Shown: piece after piece, positions 1 to 6,648 of the stretch | Layout: the number at the start of each line of letters is the position of its first letter | Numbering within the stretch: position 1 is the stretch's first letter | Assembly: GCA_045658645.1 (NCBI GenBank) | Contig: JAZOVJ010000024.1 | Coordinates: forward strand, 1 to 10,242 | Origin: UBA1738 sp045658645 | Lineage (GTDB): Bacteria > Bacillota > Clostridia > UBA1381 | Length of the DNA stretch: 10,242 nucleotides | Direction of reading: 5' to 3' | Translations under genes and position numbers: made by a program | Notes under the pieces: generated by a model | What the model was told of the DNA's origin: nothing | The model's input: only the letters and a program-made list of their open reading frames with translations | Databases searched by the model: none

Positions 1-136
1 GGTTCCGCAGACAATGGCAGAGCTTACCGACCCTGACCAGATTAAGATGATGTCTAAAATGCTTGAGCATATGGAAGACGATGACGATGTTCAGGACGTA
101 TATCACAACTGGGATATGCCGGAAGATTTGGAATAA
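1..136 (+). CDS. yebC: YebC/TACO1-family protein, C-terminal end (5' partial)
   Basis: Only the last 44 codons are in the window; the first complete codon starts at base 2 and the stop TAA is at 134-136. The peptide begins VPQTMAEL and continues through an acidic DDDD-VQ-VYHNWD tail. That ending is characteristic of the YebC/PmpR/TACO1 family, in which the C-terminus closes domains 2 and 3. Family members bind the ribosome or nascent-chain machinery and help translation of difficult motifs; some have been described as DNA-binding regulators. The tail looks intact and ends where the family normally ends, so the gene itself is probably functional. No terminator follows directly. The transcript probably runs through the alcohol dehydrogenase remnant to the hairpin at 515-554. 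The family assignment is confident for such a short piece; the exact role is family knowledge, not visible here. Confidence 0.85.
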   Translation, partial: VPQTMAELTDPDQIKMMSKMLEHMEDDDDVQDVYHNWDMPEDLE

Positions 137-153
137 TTAAACCACCTCAAAGG

Positions 154-492
154 CTGTGCTATCCATACGTAATCAAGTTCAATGCACACGAGCCTGAAGC
201 TATGCACCGTTACGCCGATATTGCAAGAAGACTTGGTCTTGGCGGCGCTTCCGAAAAGTCACAGGTTAATGCTTTAATCAATATGATTGACGAGTTTAAC
301 AAAAAGCTTAACATTCCAAAGACTTTAAAGGACTTCGGCATTAATGAGGCTGAGTTTAAGGAGAAAATTGCCACTATTGCAGAGCTTGCAGTCGGTGACG
401 CCTGCACAGGCTCAAACCCAAGAGCAATCAATCCTGACCAGATGGAAAAGCTATTCACTTGTGCATACTACGGCACAGAAGTTGATTTCTGA
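154..492 (+). pseudogene. Iron-containing alcohol dehydrogenase, 3' remnant
   Basis: From about base 163 the frame reads PYVIKFNAHEPEAMHRYADIARRLGLGG and continues to DACTGSNPR and a final YYGTEVDF, ending at TGA 490-492. This matches the C-terminal helical part of group III (iron-activated) alcohol dehydrogenases, stand-alone or as the C-terminal half of AdhE. About 110 residues remain. The family is normally near 380-400 residues, so the NAD-binding domain and all metal ligands (the Asp and His residues upstream of and including the PHG motif) are missing. The frame is open upstream into yebC but has no start codon with a ribosome binding site; ATG 202 lies inside conserved sequence and has no Shine-Dalgarno. 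Bases 154-165 read like AVL-(L)PYV with a short deletion, which suggests decay at the junction. I infer a truncated gene left by a deletion or recombination next to yebC. A chimeric assembly join is the alternative. Confidence 0.75.
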
Positions 493-514
493 TTCTGATA
501 AAATACACATATTT

Positions 515-554
515 TACCGCAACCGCAAACCTCGGTTGCGGTATTTTCTGTTTT
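515..554 (+). terminator. Rho-independent terminator after the yebC / adh remnant
   Basis: Perfect 11-bp stem: TACCGCAACCG (515-525) pairs with CGGTTGCGGTA (533-543) around a 7-base loop. The T-rich tract TTTTCTGTTTT follows at 544-554. It lies 22 bases after the stop of the alcohol dehydrogenase remnant and probably ends the yebC transcript, isolating it from cdaA. Confidence 0.9.
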
Positions 555-586
555 ATTAAAAAATTATAAAATTCTTTAAAAAATGC

Positions 587-615
587 TGGTAATATGCTGC
601 GTTTTAATGTATAAT
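587..615 (+). promoter_or_regulatory. Possible sigma-A promoter of the cdaA operon
   Basis: A perfect TATAAT lies at 610-615, with a weak -35 (TGGTAA, 587-592) at 17-bp spacing. A second TATAAT at 621-626 would put the start site almost on the ribosome binding site, so it is less likely. The region is AT-rich, which makes chance matches easy. A promoter is nevertheless required here, because a strong terminator closes the upstream unit. Confidence 0.4.
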
Positions 616-638
616 TAAATTATAATACTTAATGGGAC

Positions 639-643
639 GGAGG
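639..643 (+). promoter_or_regulatory. Ribosome binding site that fixes the cdaA start at 653
   Basis: GGAGG at 639-643 lies 9 bases before ATG 653. It is downstream of the in-frame ATG at 632, so the longer start cannot use it. The start at 653 is therefore preferred, giving 277 residues rather than 284. Confidence 0.85.
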
Positions 644-652
644 AACTTTTTA

Positions 653-1486
653 ATGGATTCAGCTTTGCTCTATTTAAGAAGCTTTTTTCAGGTACTTAAA
701 TTAACAGATATTGTTGACATATTTCTTATCGCAATTATAGTATATCAGCTTTTGAAAATCCTAAAGGAAACCCGCGCAATGCAGCTTATTAAAGGAATTT
801 TCCTTCTGTTTTTGATACTTCAGATAAGCTCCTGGGCACACCTTACAACCCTGAACTACCTGCTCAGGAATGCGATGCAGGTGGGAATGTTCGCTATTGT
901 GGTTATTTTCCAGCCGGAGCTTCGAAATCTTTTGGAAAAAATGGGACGTTCAAACGTTGGAAGGCTTATAGACGTGGCAACAGGTAAAGCGATGTCCGAT
1001 GACGACTATGCCATTTCGGAAATTGTTCACGCAGCAACAAATATGTCCTCAACAAAAACCGGAGCTTTAATTGTTATTGAAAGAGAAACAAAGCTTGGCG
1101 ATGTTATCCGCACAGGAACACTTCTTGATGCAGACGTCAGCAGCGCACTTTTAGAGAATATCTTCTTTCCTAAAACTCCGCTCCACGATGGTGCAGTTAT
1201 CATAAGAGGCGACAGAATTCACACAGCAGGTTGCTTCCTGCCTCTTACATCAAACACAAACCTTTCACGTGATTTGGGAACACGTCACCGTGCGGCACTT
1301 GGAATTTCCGAGGCATCTGACGCCATCGTTGTTATCGTCAGCGAAGAAACAGGCAAGATTTCTATTGCAGTAAACGGAAGCCTTACTCGAAACCTTACTG
1401 AAGCAAGCCTTAAAACTGCTCTCGGCAAGGCTTTGTCAAAGGACACAAACCGTGACAGACTGAAATTCTGGAGGAGCTCAAAATGA
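653..1486 (+). CDS. cdaA: Diadenylate cyclase CdaA (membrane DAC-domain protein)
   Basis: 277 residues, the usual size for CdaA (DacA/YbbP). The protein condenses two ATP into c-di-AMP, the second messenger controlling potassium and osmolyte uptake and cell-wall homeostasis. The N-terminus holds three hydrophobic segments (about 20-36, 48-60 and 74-87). They are followed by the family hallmark FQPELRNLLEKMGR (86-99), a linker helix and the cytosolic DAC domain (about 105-260). The catalytic motifs are intact: DGA at 179-181 (metal/ATP) and RHR at 211-213, within GTRHRAALG. The start at 653 is chosen because GGAGG stands 9 bases before it. The stop overlaps the cdaR start (ATGA, 1483-1486), so the two are very probably translationally coupled, consistent with CdaR acting on CdaA at the membrane. 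A terminator upstream and none until after hslO suggest this is the first gene of a three-gene operon. Confidence 0.95.
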   Translation: MDSALLYLRSFFQVLKLTDIVDIFLIAIIVYQLLKILKETRAMQLIKGIFLLFLILQISSWAHLTTLNYLLRNAMQVGMFAIVVIFQPELRNLLEKMGRSNVGRLIDVATGKAMSDDDYAISEIVHAATNMSSTKTGALIVIERETKLGDVIRTGTLLDADVSSALLENIFFPKTPLHDGAVIIRGDRIHTAGCFLPLTSNTNLSRDLGTRHRAALGISEASDAIVVIVSEETGKISIAVNGSLTRNLTEASLKTALGKALSKDTNRDRLKFWRSSK

Positions 1487-2667
1487 AAATAATTAAAGAT
1501 AAAAAGCTGCTTCTTAAAATTTTATCCGCACTTATCGCCATTGTTCTGTGGTTTGCAATCACATATACCGAAGACCCGGCAGTAAGTCAGCACGTAACAA
1601 ACATTAATGCTGTTTTCTCAGGAGAAGCACAGCTTCGCGAGCGTGGTCTTACCGTAGTAAATAAGGACGAGCTTCCTGCTCTTTCTGCCGTAATACGCGG
1701 AAACAGAAGCAAGGTTATTTCATCGCTTGGCGTTGTTTCAGCCCATATAGATGTTTCAAACATTTACAGCATCGGTACACACGAAGTTTTAGTACATTAC
1801 AGTTATCCGCAGGATATGGTTACTCTTACCAAAACAAAGGTATCCTCTGTTTTGGTAAACGTAGAAAAAATTCTTTCCCGTGATATTCCGATAAAACTAG
1901 AGGCAGAACAAAGCGGAAGAGATAATGACCGTTTGGTTGCAGTAAAAAGCAGTTCTGATAGCCTGACCATTCGCGGTGCACAAAGCGTTGTTGAAAAAAT
2001 TGCGTATGCAAAAGCGATTATAAACACTTCTGAAATAACTGCAAACGGCGAAATGAACTACAACTACAAGCTATACGATGAAGAAGATAACGTCTTAAGC
2101 GAAAGAAATATTATTTCCAAAAGCCAGAGTACCGTTTTAATTACGGGAACAGTTTATAAAAAGGCAGAACTTCCTGTTCGCATAGTTCTTGCTGACAGTC
2201 TTAAGGCAAACTACACCTTAAAGGTCAAAAAGCAAAGCGTGTCTACCATTACTGCAGGGCTTCCTAATAACGTTACCGAAACACAGCTTATTGCAGTTTT
2301 AGACAGTAATGCAACAAAGGAGCGCAGTCCTGCTACTTTGAAGATAGAAGTCCCTGACGGCATTTACTGCCCTTCAGACGACCTGTCTGTCACTGTGGAC
2401 TATGAACTCCTCCCAAAAATAACTCAAGAAATCGAAGTTTCAGTTACCGCTGAAAACATTCCGGAGGAAAGAGAAGTTCAGATTAATCCCGAAAAACTAA
2501 AGGTTACAGTAAAGTGTGCCAAAACCGATGCCGAGGCAAGCAAAATTACTGCCACCATAAATGCCGAGGATTTAAATGATGAAGACAAAACAGTTAAGGT
2601 GAATGTTTCAGCAGAAGAAAATATAGATGTTATAGGCGAATATACTGTAACTGCCAAACTGCTCTAA
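1483..2667 (+). CDS. cdaR: YbbR-domain protein CdaR, regulator of CdaA
   Basis: 394 residues. The basic N-terminus (MKIIKDKK) precedes one transmembrane helix (about 9-28, ending LWFAITY). The rest is predicted extracytoplasmic beta structure made of YbbR-type repeats. Two clear repeats carry the xxIRG ... xxAxIxxS pattern (about 68-94 and 160-184). Two weaker ones follow, the last around 338-364 (LKVTVKC ... ITATINAEDL). In Bacillus and Listeria, CdaR contacts CdaA and modulates its cyclase activity; this role is assigned from the family and from gene order. GGAGG at 1470-1474 serves the ATG at 1483, which overlaps the cdaA stop by four bases. One cysteine lies near the third repeat and one in the fourth, with no obvious metal site. 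In many Bacillota glmM follows; here hslO starts 17 bases downstream instead. Confidence 0.9.
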   Translation: MKIIKDKKLLLKILSALIAIVLWFAITYTEDPAVSQHVTNINAVFSGEAQLRERGLTVVNKDELPALSAVIRGNRSKVISSLGVVSAHIDVSNIYSIGTHEVLVHYSYPQDMVTLTKTKVSSVLVNVEKILSRDIPIKLEAEQSGRDNDRLVAVKSSSDSLTIRGAQSVVEKIAYAKAIINTSEITANGEMNYNYKLYDEEDNVLSERNIISKSQSTVLITGTVYKKAELPVRIVLADSLKANYTLKVKKQSVSTITAGLPNNVTETQLIAVLDSNATKERSPATLKIEVPDGIYCPSDDLSVTVDYELLPKITQEIEVSVTAENIPEEREVQINPEKLKVTVKCAKTDAEASKITATINAEDLNDEDKTVKVNVSAEENIDVIGEYTVTAKLL

Positions 2668-2684
2668 AGAAAGGACAACATAAA

Positions 2685-3566
2685 ATGTCAGACGTAATAG
2701 TAAGAGGACAAAGCACAGATGGTGCTATTCGAATTTTTGTTGCGGTAACTACCGATATGGTAAACGAAGCACAAAAAATTCATAATACCTTCCCCGTGGC
2801 AACTGCAGCTCTTGGCAGAACCCTGACCGCCGCTGCCATTATGGGACAAGGTCTTAAAAACGATACAGATTCAATAACAATTCAATTCCGTGGCGATGGT
2901 CCGCTGGGGAATATGGTTGCGGTAACCGACAACCTGTCACAAGTACGTGGCTATGTTGTTAACCCGTTTGTTGACATTCCGCTAAATGATAAGGGTAAGC
3001 TTGACGTTGGCGGTGCTGTGGGTCAGGGTCAGCTTAACGTGATTCGCGACTTAAGCCTTAAAGAGCCGTACTCAGGTCAGGTCCCTATTATGACCGGCGA
3101 AATTGCAGAGGATTTGACTTATTACTTTGCAAAATCCGACCAGATTCCAACAGCTATGGGACTTGGCGTGTTGGTAAACCCTGATAACACGGTCTCTGTT
3201 GCCGGCGGTTTTATGATTCAGCTTATGCCTGAAGCAACCGAAGAAGTGGCTGGCATAATCGAAGACAAAATGGCAGAAATCCCGCCTATTACTACAATGC
3301 TTAAGGACGGAATGACCCCTGAGGATATTCTGTTCTATTTGACCGAGGGATTTTCTATGATAATGCAGAATGAAACCGTGACACCAAAGTACCAGTGCAA
3401 GTGTTCAAAAACACGTATGGAGCGTGCAGTTATCTCAATAGGCAAGGAAGAACTTCGCAAAATTATTGACGAGGACGGAAAATGTGAAGTTGAATGCCAG
3501 TTCTGTAACAATAAATATGTTTTCTCAAAGTCAGAGCTTTTGGAAATGTACGAAAAAGCTAAATAG
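2685..3566 (+). CDS. hslO: Hsp33 redox-regulated molecular chaperone
   Basis: 293 residues, full length for Hsp33. This cytosolic holdase is inactive when reduced and zinc-bound. Oxidation releases zinc, forms disulfides and exposes the client-binding surface. The N-terminal core starts with DVIVRGQSTDGAIRIF and contains the typical GPLGNM and GAVGQGQLNVIRD segments. The C-terminal redox switch is complete: C238-x-C240 and C271-x-x-C274 are spaced as in the family, with an additional Cys at 267. The linker between core and zinc domain is present. AAAGGA at 2670-2675 lies 9 bases before the ATG. The gene starts 17 bases after cdaR with no terminator between, so it is probably co-transcribed with cdaA-cdaR, and it is closed by the hairpin at 3577-3606. 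Placing a redox chaperone behind the c-di-AMP module is a local arrangement; a functional link is not shown. Confidence 0.96.
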   Translation: MSDVIVRGQSTDGAIRIFVAVTTDMVNEAQKIHNTFPVATAALGRTLTAAAIMGQGLKNDTDSITIQFRGDGPLGNMVAVTDNLSQVRGYVVNPFVDIPLNDKGKLDVGGAVGQGQLNVIRDLSLKEPYSGQVPIMTGEIAEDLTYYFAKSDQIPTAMGLGVLVNPDNTVSVAGGFMIQLMPEATEEVAGIIEDKMAEIPPITTMLKDGMTPEDILFYLTEGFSMIMQNETVTPKYQCKCSKTRMERAVISIGKEELRKIIDEDGKCEVECQFCNNKYVFSKSELLEMYEKAK

Positions 3567-3576
3567 GATACCTATG

Positions 3577-3612
3577 CCCTGATTTTGCATATTTGCAAAA
3601 TCAGGGTTTCTT
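3577..3612 (+). terminator. Rho-independent terminator after hslO
   Basis: Perfect 13-bp stem: CCCTGATTTTGCA (3577-3589) and TGCAAAATCAGGG (3594-3606) around loop TATT. A short tract TTTCTT follows (3607-3612). The U-tract is weak, so some read-through into the SLH gene 29 bases further is possible. No convincing separate promoter could be found for that gene downstream of the hairpin. Confidence 0.8.
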
Positions 3613-3627
3613 AAAATTCACCTTTTC

Positions 3628-3633
3628 AGGAGG
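3628..3633 (+). promoter_or_regulatory. Ribosome binding site fixing the SLH-protein start at 3641
   Basis: AGGAGG at 3628-3633 lies 7 bases before ATG 3641, which opens a classic signal peptide (MKKVLVLALL). The in-frame ATG at 3593 falls inside the terminator hairpin and has no such site, so it is rejected as a start. Confidence 0.9.
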
Positions 3634-3640
3634 TACAAAT

Positions 3641-6610
3641 ATGAAAAAAGTGCTTGTTCTTGCGCTACTTTCGGCATTATTTACCTTACCGGTGCAGGCA
3701 AATTTTGAAAGCTACGTTGAAACCGCAATTAATGACGGCATTGTTTTGGGTGACGAAAATGGTAATATTAATGCTGAAAACCCTGTAACACGCGGCGAAT
3801 TTGCGGTTATTCTCACAAAATTTTTAAATATTTCCGGTGGTGTAGGTACATTTTCTGATGTTTCACATAACGACTGGTTCGCAAGCGCTCTGGCAACCAC
3901 AAACCACTACTCCCTTATAGTCGGTGACGGGAACGGCAATGCAAGACCTTACGACAACATAACACGTCAGGACGCTATTACTGTAATCGGCAGGTACTAC
4001 AATGCAAAAGAGCAAAGCTCCGGTCAGTTCCAGACAGTTTCGGAATATGCAAAGGAATATTGGGCGTATGCGGTATCAAACGGCATTTTAACAGAGGCTG
4101 AACCTGGCGAATATGTGACAAAGGGCGAAGTTCTTGCTCTTCTTTACAAATATGACGAAAAAGACTTTTCCGGCGTCAGATTTATGCCCGGATACCCAAA
4201 AATATCTCAGGAACGCAGTGTTTTCGGGCGTATCTGCATTGATATACGTACTAATAAGCCGGCTAAAATTTACTACGCCGTTGCGGAAGAAAATCTGCCT
4301 CATCCCCAAATCAATATTCCTTTATGCGACACCAAAGGCAACTCCTCCGAATCTATAAAGGTCAATATGGGCAGAAAATACGACATTTATCTTATGGCGG
4401 TAGATAATGACGGTGCGGCAAGCAGTGTTTCTGTTATAAAAGGCGCCAGCGCCTTTGCTATCTTATCCGGTGATGGCTCAAAAAACTCACCTTATGTTAT
4501 AAACACACAGGAGCAGCTTTCTCAGATATCTTTAATCCCCGAAAAATTCTATCGTTTGGGATGCGATATAACATTAGATAAAAACTGGACACCTATTACC
4601 GATTTTACCGGCACTTTAGACGGTAACGGCTACAAGATAAGCGGTCTTACCCTGACCGATAAAAACCACTCAGGTCTTATGGCATCTATGTCCGGAACAG
4701 TTAAAAACCTTACGGTTTACGGCGACATTTCTGCAGGAAAAGTTGCAGGCATAATCGCAGGGGAAAATGGCGGTAACATCGAAAACTGTGTAGTTGCAGG
4801 TACAATTTCCGTAAATACCGACTACGCGGGCGGTATTTGTGCAATTAACAGCGGTAAGATTAAGAATTGTCTTTCTTCCCTTTATTCCATTTCCTCAGGC
4901 TCCTTTTCAGGCGGAATTGCCGGCATCAATTACGGAACCATAGAAGACTGCCTTGCAGCTTCAAATGTGGTTGTTGCTGAAATGTATGCAGGTTCAATTG
5001 CCGGCGTTAATAACGGCGGAACCATAAAAAAATGTGTCAGCGCCTGTATGACCGTGCATGATGTTCTTACTCAGAACAGCGGAAGAATTACCACCAACAA
5101 AAATAACGGAACACTTTATAATAACTATTTCTTTTTAGAGGCAGTATCGGACGATTTTTATCAGGATCCATCTGACCACTCACAGAATGGTTATGATGCC
5201 AGCTGGGGAAATCTTCAGGACCTGAATTTCTACGAAAATCTTGGTTGGGACAGTGAAAAATGGAAACTTGCAACAAACGGATTCCGTTTGATTTATCCAA
5301 AATCTGCTCAGCCGCCAACGCTGACACCGGGTGAAACCATTTATTTCCCAAAACAGATAAAAAGTGCCGAAGGCCTCAGAAACATAGACAAAAACCCAAC
5401 AGGTCACTATATTCTTTCCGAAGATATATATCTTGCATTACCTTGGAAAATCATTTGCGCAACAGACGGTTTTTCAGGCACTTTTGACGGTAACAACCAC
5501 ACAATCTATAATCTTAACCTTAACACACAACCGGGATTTTTCTCAAACATAACCGGCGGAACAGTTAAAAACCTTACCTTTAAAAACGTAACTGCCGCAT
5601 CTGACAGCATTGGCGGTATTCTTGCAACCTGTAACTACGGTTACATAGACAACTGCAAGATTTACGGAAAAATTCAGACAAAGAAAGCCGGTCATATCGG
5701 CTCTTTCGCAGGTCTTAATCATGGTGCCATAACAAATTGCGAGGCTTATGTTGATATTAAAAATACAAACTCCAACTCCACAATAGGCGGAATTTGTGCC
5801 GAGAGCGATGGCGTAATCTTTGGTTCTACATATCGTGGCACAATATCTGCAACCGGAGAAAATACAGTTGTAGGCGGTATAACAGGCTACGAAACCGGCG
5901 GATACATAAGCGACTGCTATGCAAATATGACCTTATCCGTAACGCCAAAGTTCGGTTACGCCGGCGGTATTTGCGGTATGGCTGAAGGTTCACAGATTTA
6001 CAAATGCGGTTCCAACGGCAGCATAAACGCTCAGGCCAATAATATAATTTACTCAGGCGGAATATGTGCCCTTGCACAAAATGCCACAATTTATAACTGC
6101 TATTCACTGTCTGAGATTCACACCTTTTCAAAAAACGGCTATGCGGGCGGAATATGCGGTTGTAATTCCGGCTCAATTATACAGAACACTTACTCCGCCG
6201 CAAGCGTTCTGTCCGGAGAAAGTATCCTGACAGGCGGAATTTGCGGTTTTGCGGAATACGGATTTATTATGCAGAACGTTTCGCTCAACCCTGCCATAAA
6301 TGGCGGCAAGAACATTGGTGCCGTCTTTGGCAGTGCTGACGCAAGCGAAATTGCAGATAACTACTCCTGCGACCGAACCCTGATTAACTCACAGGTCGTT
6401 GCAGGTGACGACAAAAATGGAACTATCAAAAATATCGAAACCCTAAAAAAGACGAGCTTCTTCTTGACGCCACTTTCAGAGGGTGGCGTCCTTGGTTGGT
6501 CAGGCATAGAACCCGGCAATGATGTATGGCAAAAAAGCGATACTTCCTATCCTTTCCCTGTTTTGTCAAATGTTAAAGGTCAAATAACAGAAACACCGAT
6601 ATATAAATAA
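3641..6610 (+). CDS. Secreted SLH-domain surface protein with two GLUG beta-helix blocks
   Basis: 989 residues. Residues 1-20 are a signal peptide with probable cleavage after PVQA. Three S-layer homology repeats follow (about 21-62, 67-121 and 130-174, for example NPVTRGEFAVILTKFL and DNITRQDAITVIGRYY). SLH repeats bind pyruvylated secondary cell-wall polymer, so the protein is anchored on the outside of the cell. Residues about 178-268 look like one Ig/FN3-type beta domain. Two parallel blocks follow (about 277-555 and 566-975). Each opens with a leader strand and F-(T/S)-GT-(L/F)-DGN, runs through GLUG-type repeats (GGIxG...I.NC), and ends with an LGW ... W ... YP closing segment. Such repeats form right-handed beta-helices and occur in adhesins and in IgA-protease-like surface proteins. 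No catalytic domain or sortase motif is visible. There are 23 cysteines, mostly in repeat positions, which is unusual for a surface protein. The ligand is unknown; adhesion or structural function is inference. Confidence 0.85.
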   Translation: MKKVLVLALLSALFTLPVQANFESYVETAINDGIVLGDENGNINAENPVTRGEFAVILTKFLNISGGVGTFSDVSHNDWFASALATTNHYSLIVGDGNGNARPYDNITRQDAITVIGRYYNAKEQSSGQFQTVSEYAKEYWAYAVSNGILTEAEPGEYVTKGEVLALLYKYDEKDFSGVRFMPGYPKISQERSVFGRICIDIRTNKPAKIYYAVAEENLPHPQINIPLCDTKGNSSESIKVNMGRKYDIYLMAVDNDGAASSVSVIKGASAFAILSGDGSKNSPYVINTQEQLSQISLIPEKFYRLGCDITLDKNWTPITDFTGTLDGNGYKISGLTLTDKNHSGLMASMSGTVKNLTVYGDISAGKVAGIIAGENGGNIENCVVAGTISVNTDYAGGICAINSGKIKNCLSSLYSISSGSFSGGIAGINYGTIEDCLAASNVVVAEMYAGSIAGVNNGGTIKKCVSACMTVHDVLTQNSGRITTNKNNGTLYNNYFFLEAVSDDFYQDPSDHSQNGYDASWGNLQDLNFYENLGWDSEKWKLATNGFRLIYPKSAQPPTLTPGETIYFPKQIKSAEGLRNIDKNPTGHYILSEDIYLALPWKIICATDGFSGTFDGNNHTIYNLNLNTQPGFFSNITGGTVKNLTFKNVTAASDSIGGILATCNYGYIDNCKIYGKIQTKKAGHIGSFAGLNHGAITNCEAYVDIKNTNSNSTIGGICAESDGVIFGSTYRGTISATGENTVVGGITGYETGGYISDCYANMTLSVTPKFGYAGGICGMAEGSQIYKCGSNGSINAQANNIIYSGGICALAQNATIYNCYSLSEIHTFSKNGYAGGICGCNSGSIIQNTYSAASVLSGESILTGGICGFAEYGFIMQNVSLNPAINGGKNIGAVFGSADASEIADNYSCDRTLINSQVVAGDDKNGTIKNIETLKKTSFFLTPLSEGGVLGWSGIEPGNDVWQKSDTSYPFPVLSNVKGQITETPIYK
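4829..6244 (+). repeat. Repeated GGIC motif in the GLUG beta-helix region
   Basis: Six codon-level copies of GGIC start at 4829, 5786, 5963, 6056, 6146 and 6233, usually written ggcgg(a/t)at(a/t)tg(t/c). Most are followed 8-11 residues later by an I-x-x-C strand (for example IENC, IKNC, ITNC, ISDC, IYKC, IYNC), although some of these also follow copies that lack GGIC. The period is about 30 residues in the second block. These are protein repeats under selection, not a mobile or regulatory DNA repeat. Confidence 0.75.
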
Positions 6611-6618
6611 GCTACAAT

Positions 6619-6648
6619 AAAAATACGCCTTTTAAAAGGGGTATTTTT
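6619..6648. terminator. Bidirectional terminator between convergent genes
   Basis: AAAAATACGCCTTTT (6619-6633) and AAAAGGGGTATTTTT (6634-6648) are inverted repeats with one mismatch; the central TTTTAAAA forms the loop. Read on either strand, the arm ends in a T run preceded by an A run on the other side. It lies 8 bases after the stop of the SLH gene, and its right arm overlaps the stop codon of the convergent ATPase gene (6647-6649). It probably ends both transcripts. Confidence 0.8.

Noticed and set aside
202..492. A genuine 96-residue gene starting at ATG 202
   Set aside because: Homology to the alcohol dehydrogenase tail continues upstream of this ATG to about 163, and there is no ribosome binding site, so the ATG is internal to a remnant.
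632..652. Upstream ATG at 632 as the cdaA start
   Set aside because: The GGAGG at 639-643 lies after this ATG and serves ATG 653; the seven extra residues are not typical of CdaA.
3590..3620. A separate promoter for the SLH gene just after the hslO hairpin
   Set aside because: TTGCAA (3593-3598) and TAAAAT (3612-3617) are only 13 bases apart, too close for a sigma-A promoter.
3593..3640. Upstream ATG at 3593 as the SLH-protein start
   Set aside because: It lies in the loop and stem of the hslO terminator, and would place 16 polar residues before an otherwise perfect signal peptide at 3641.
5826..6176. 116-codon minus-strand open frame in the SLH/GLUG gene
   Set aside because: Arg- and Tyr-rich composition produced by reading the Gly-rich repeats antisense; no start signals.
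4829..6244. Repeated ggcggaat blocks as a possible CRISPR or DNA repeat array
   Set aside because: Spacing follows the codon frame of the GLUG protein repeats and the copies differ at third positions, so they are protein-coding repeats.
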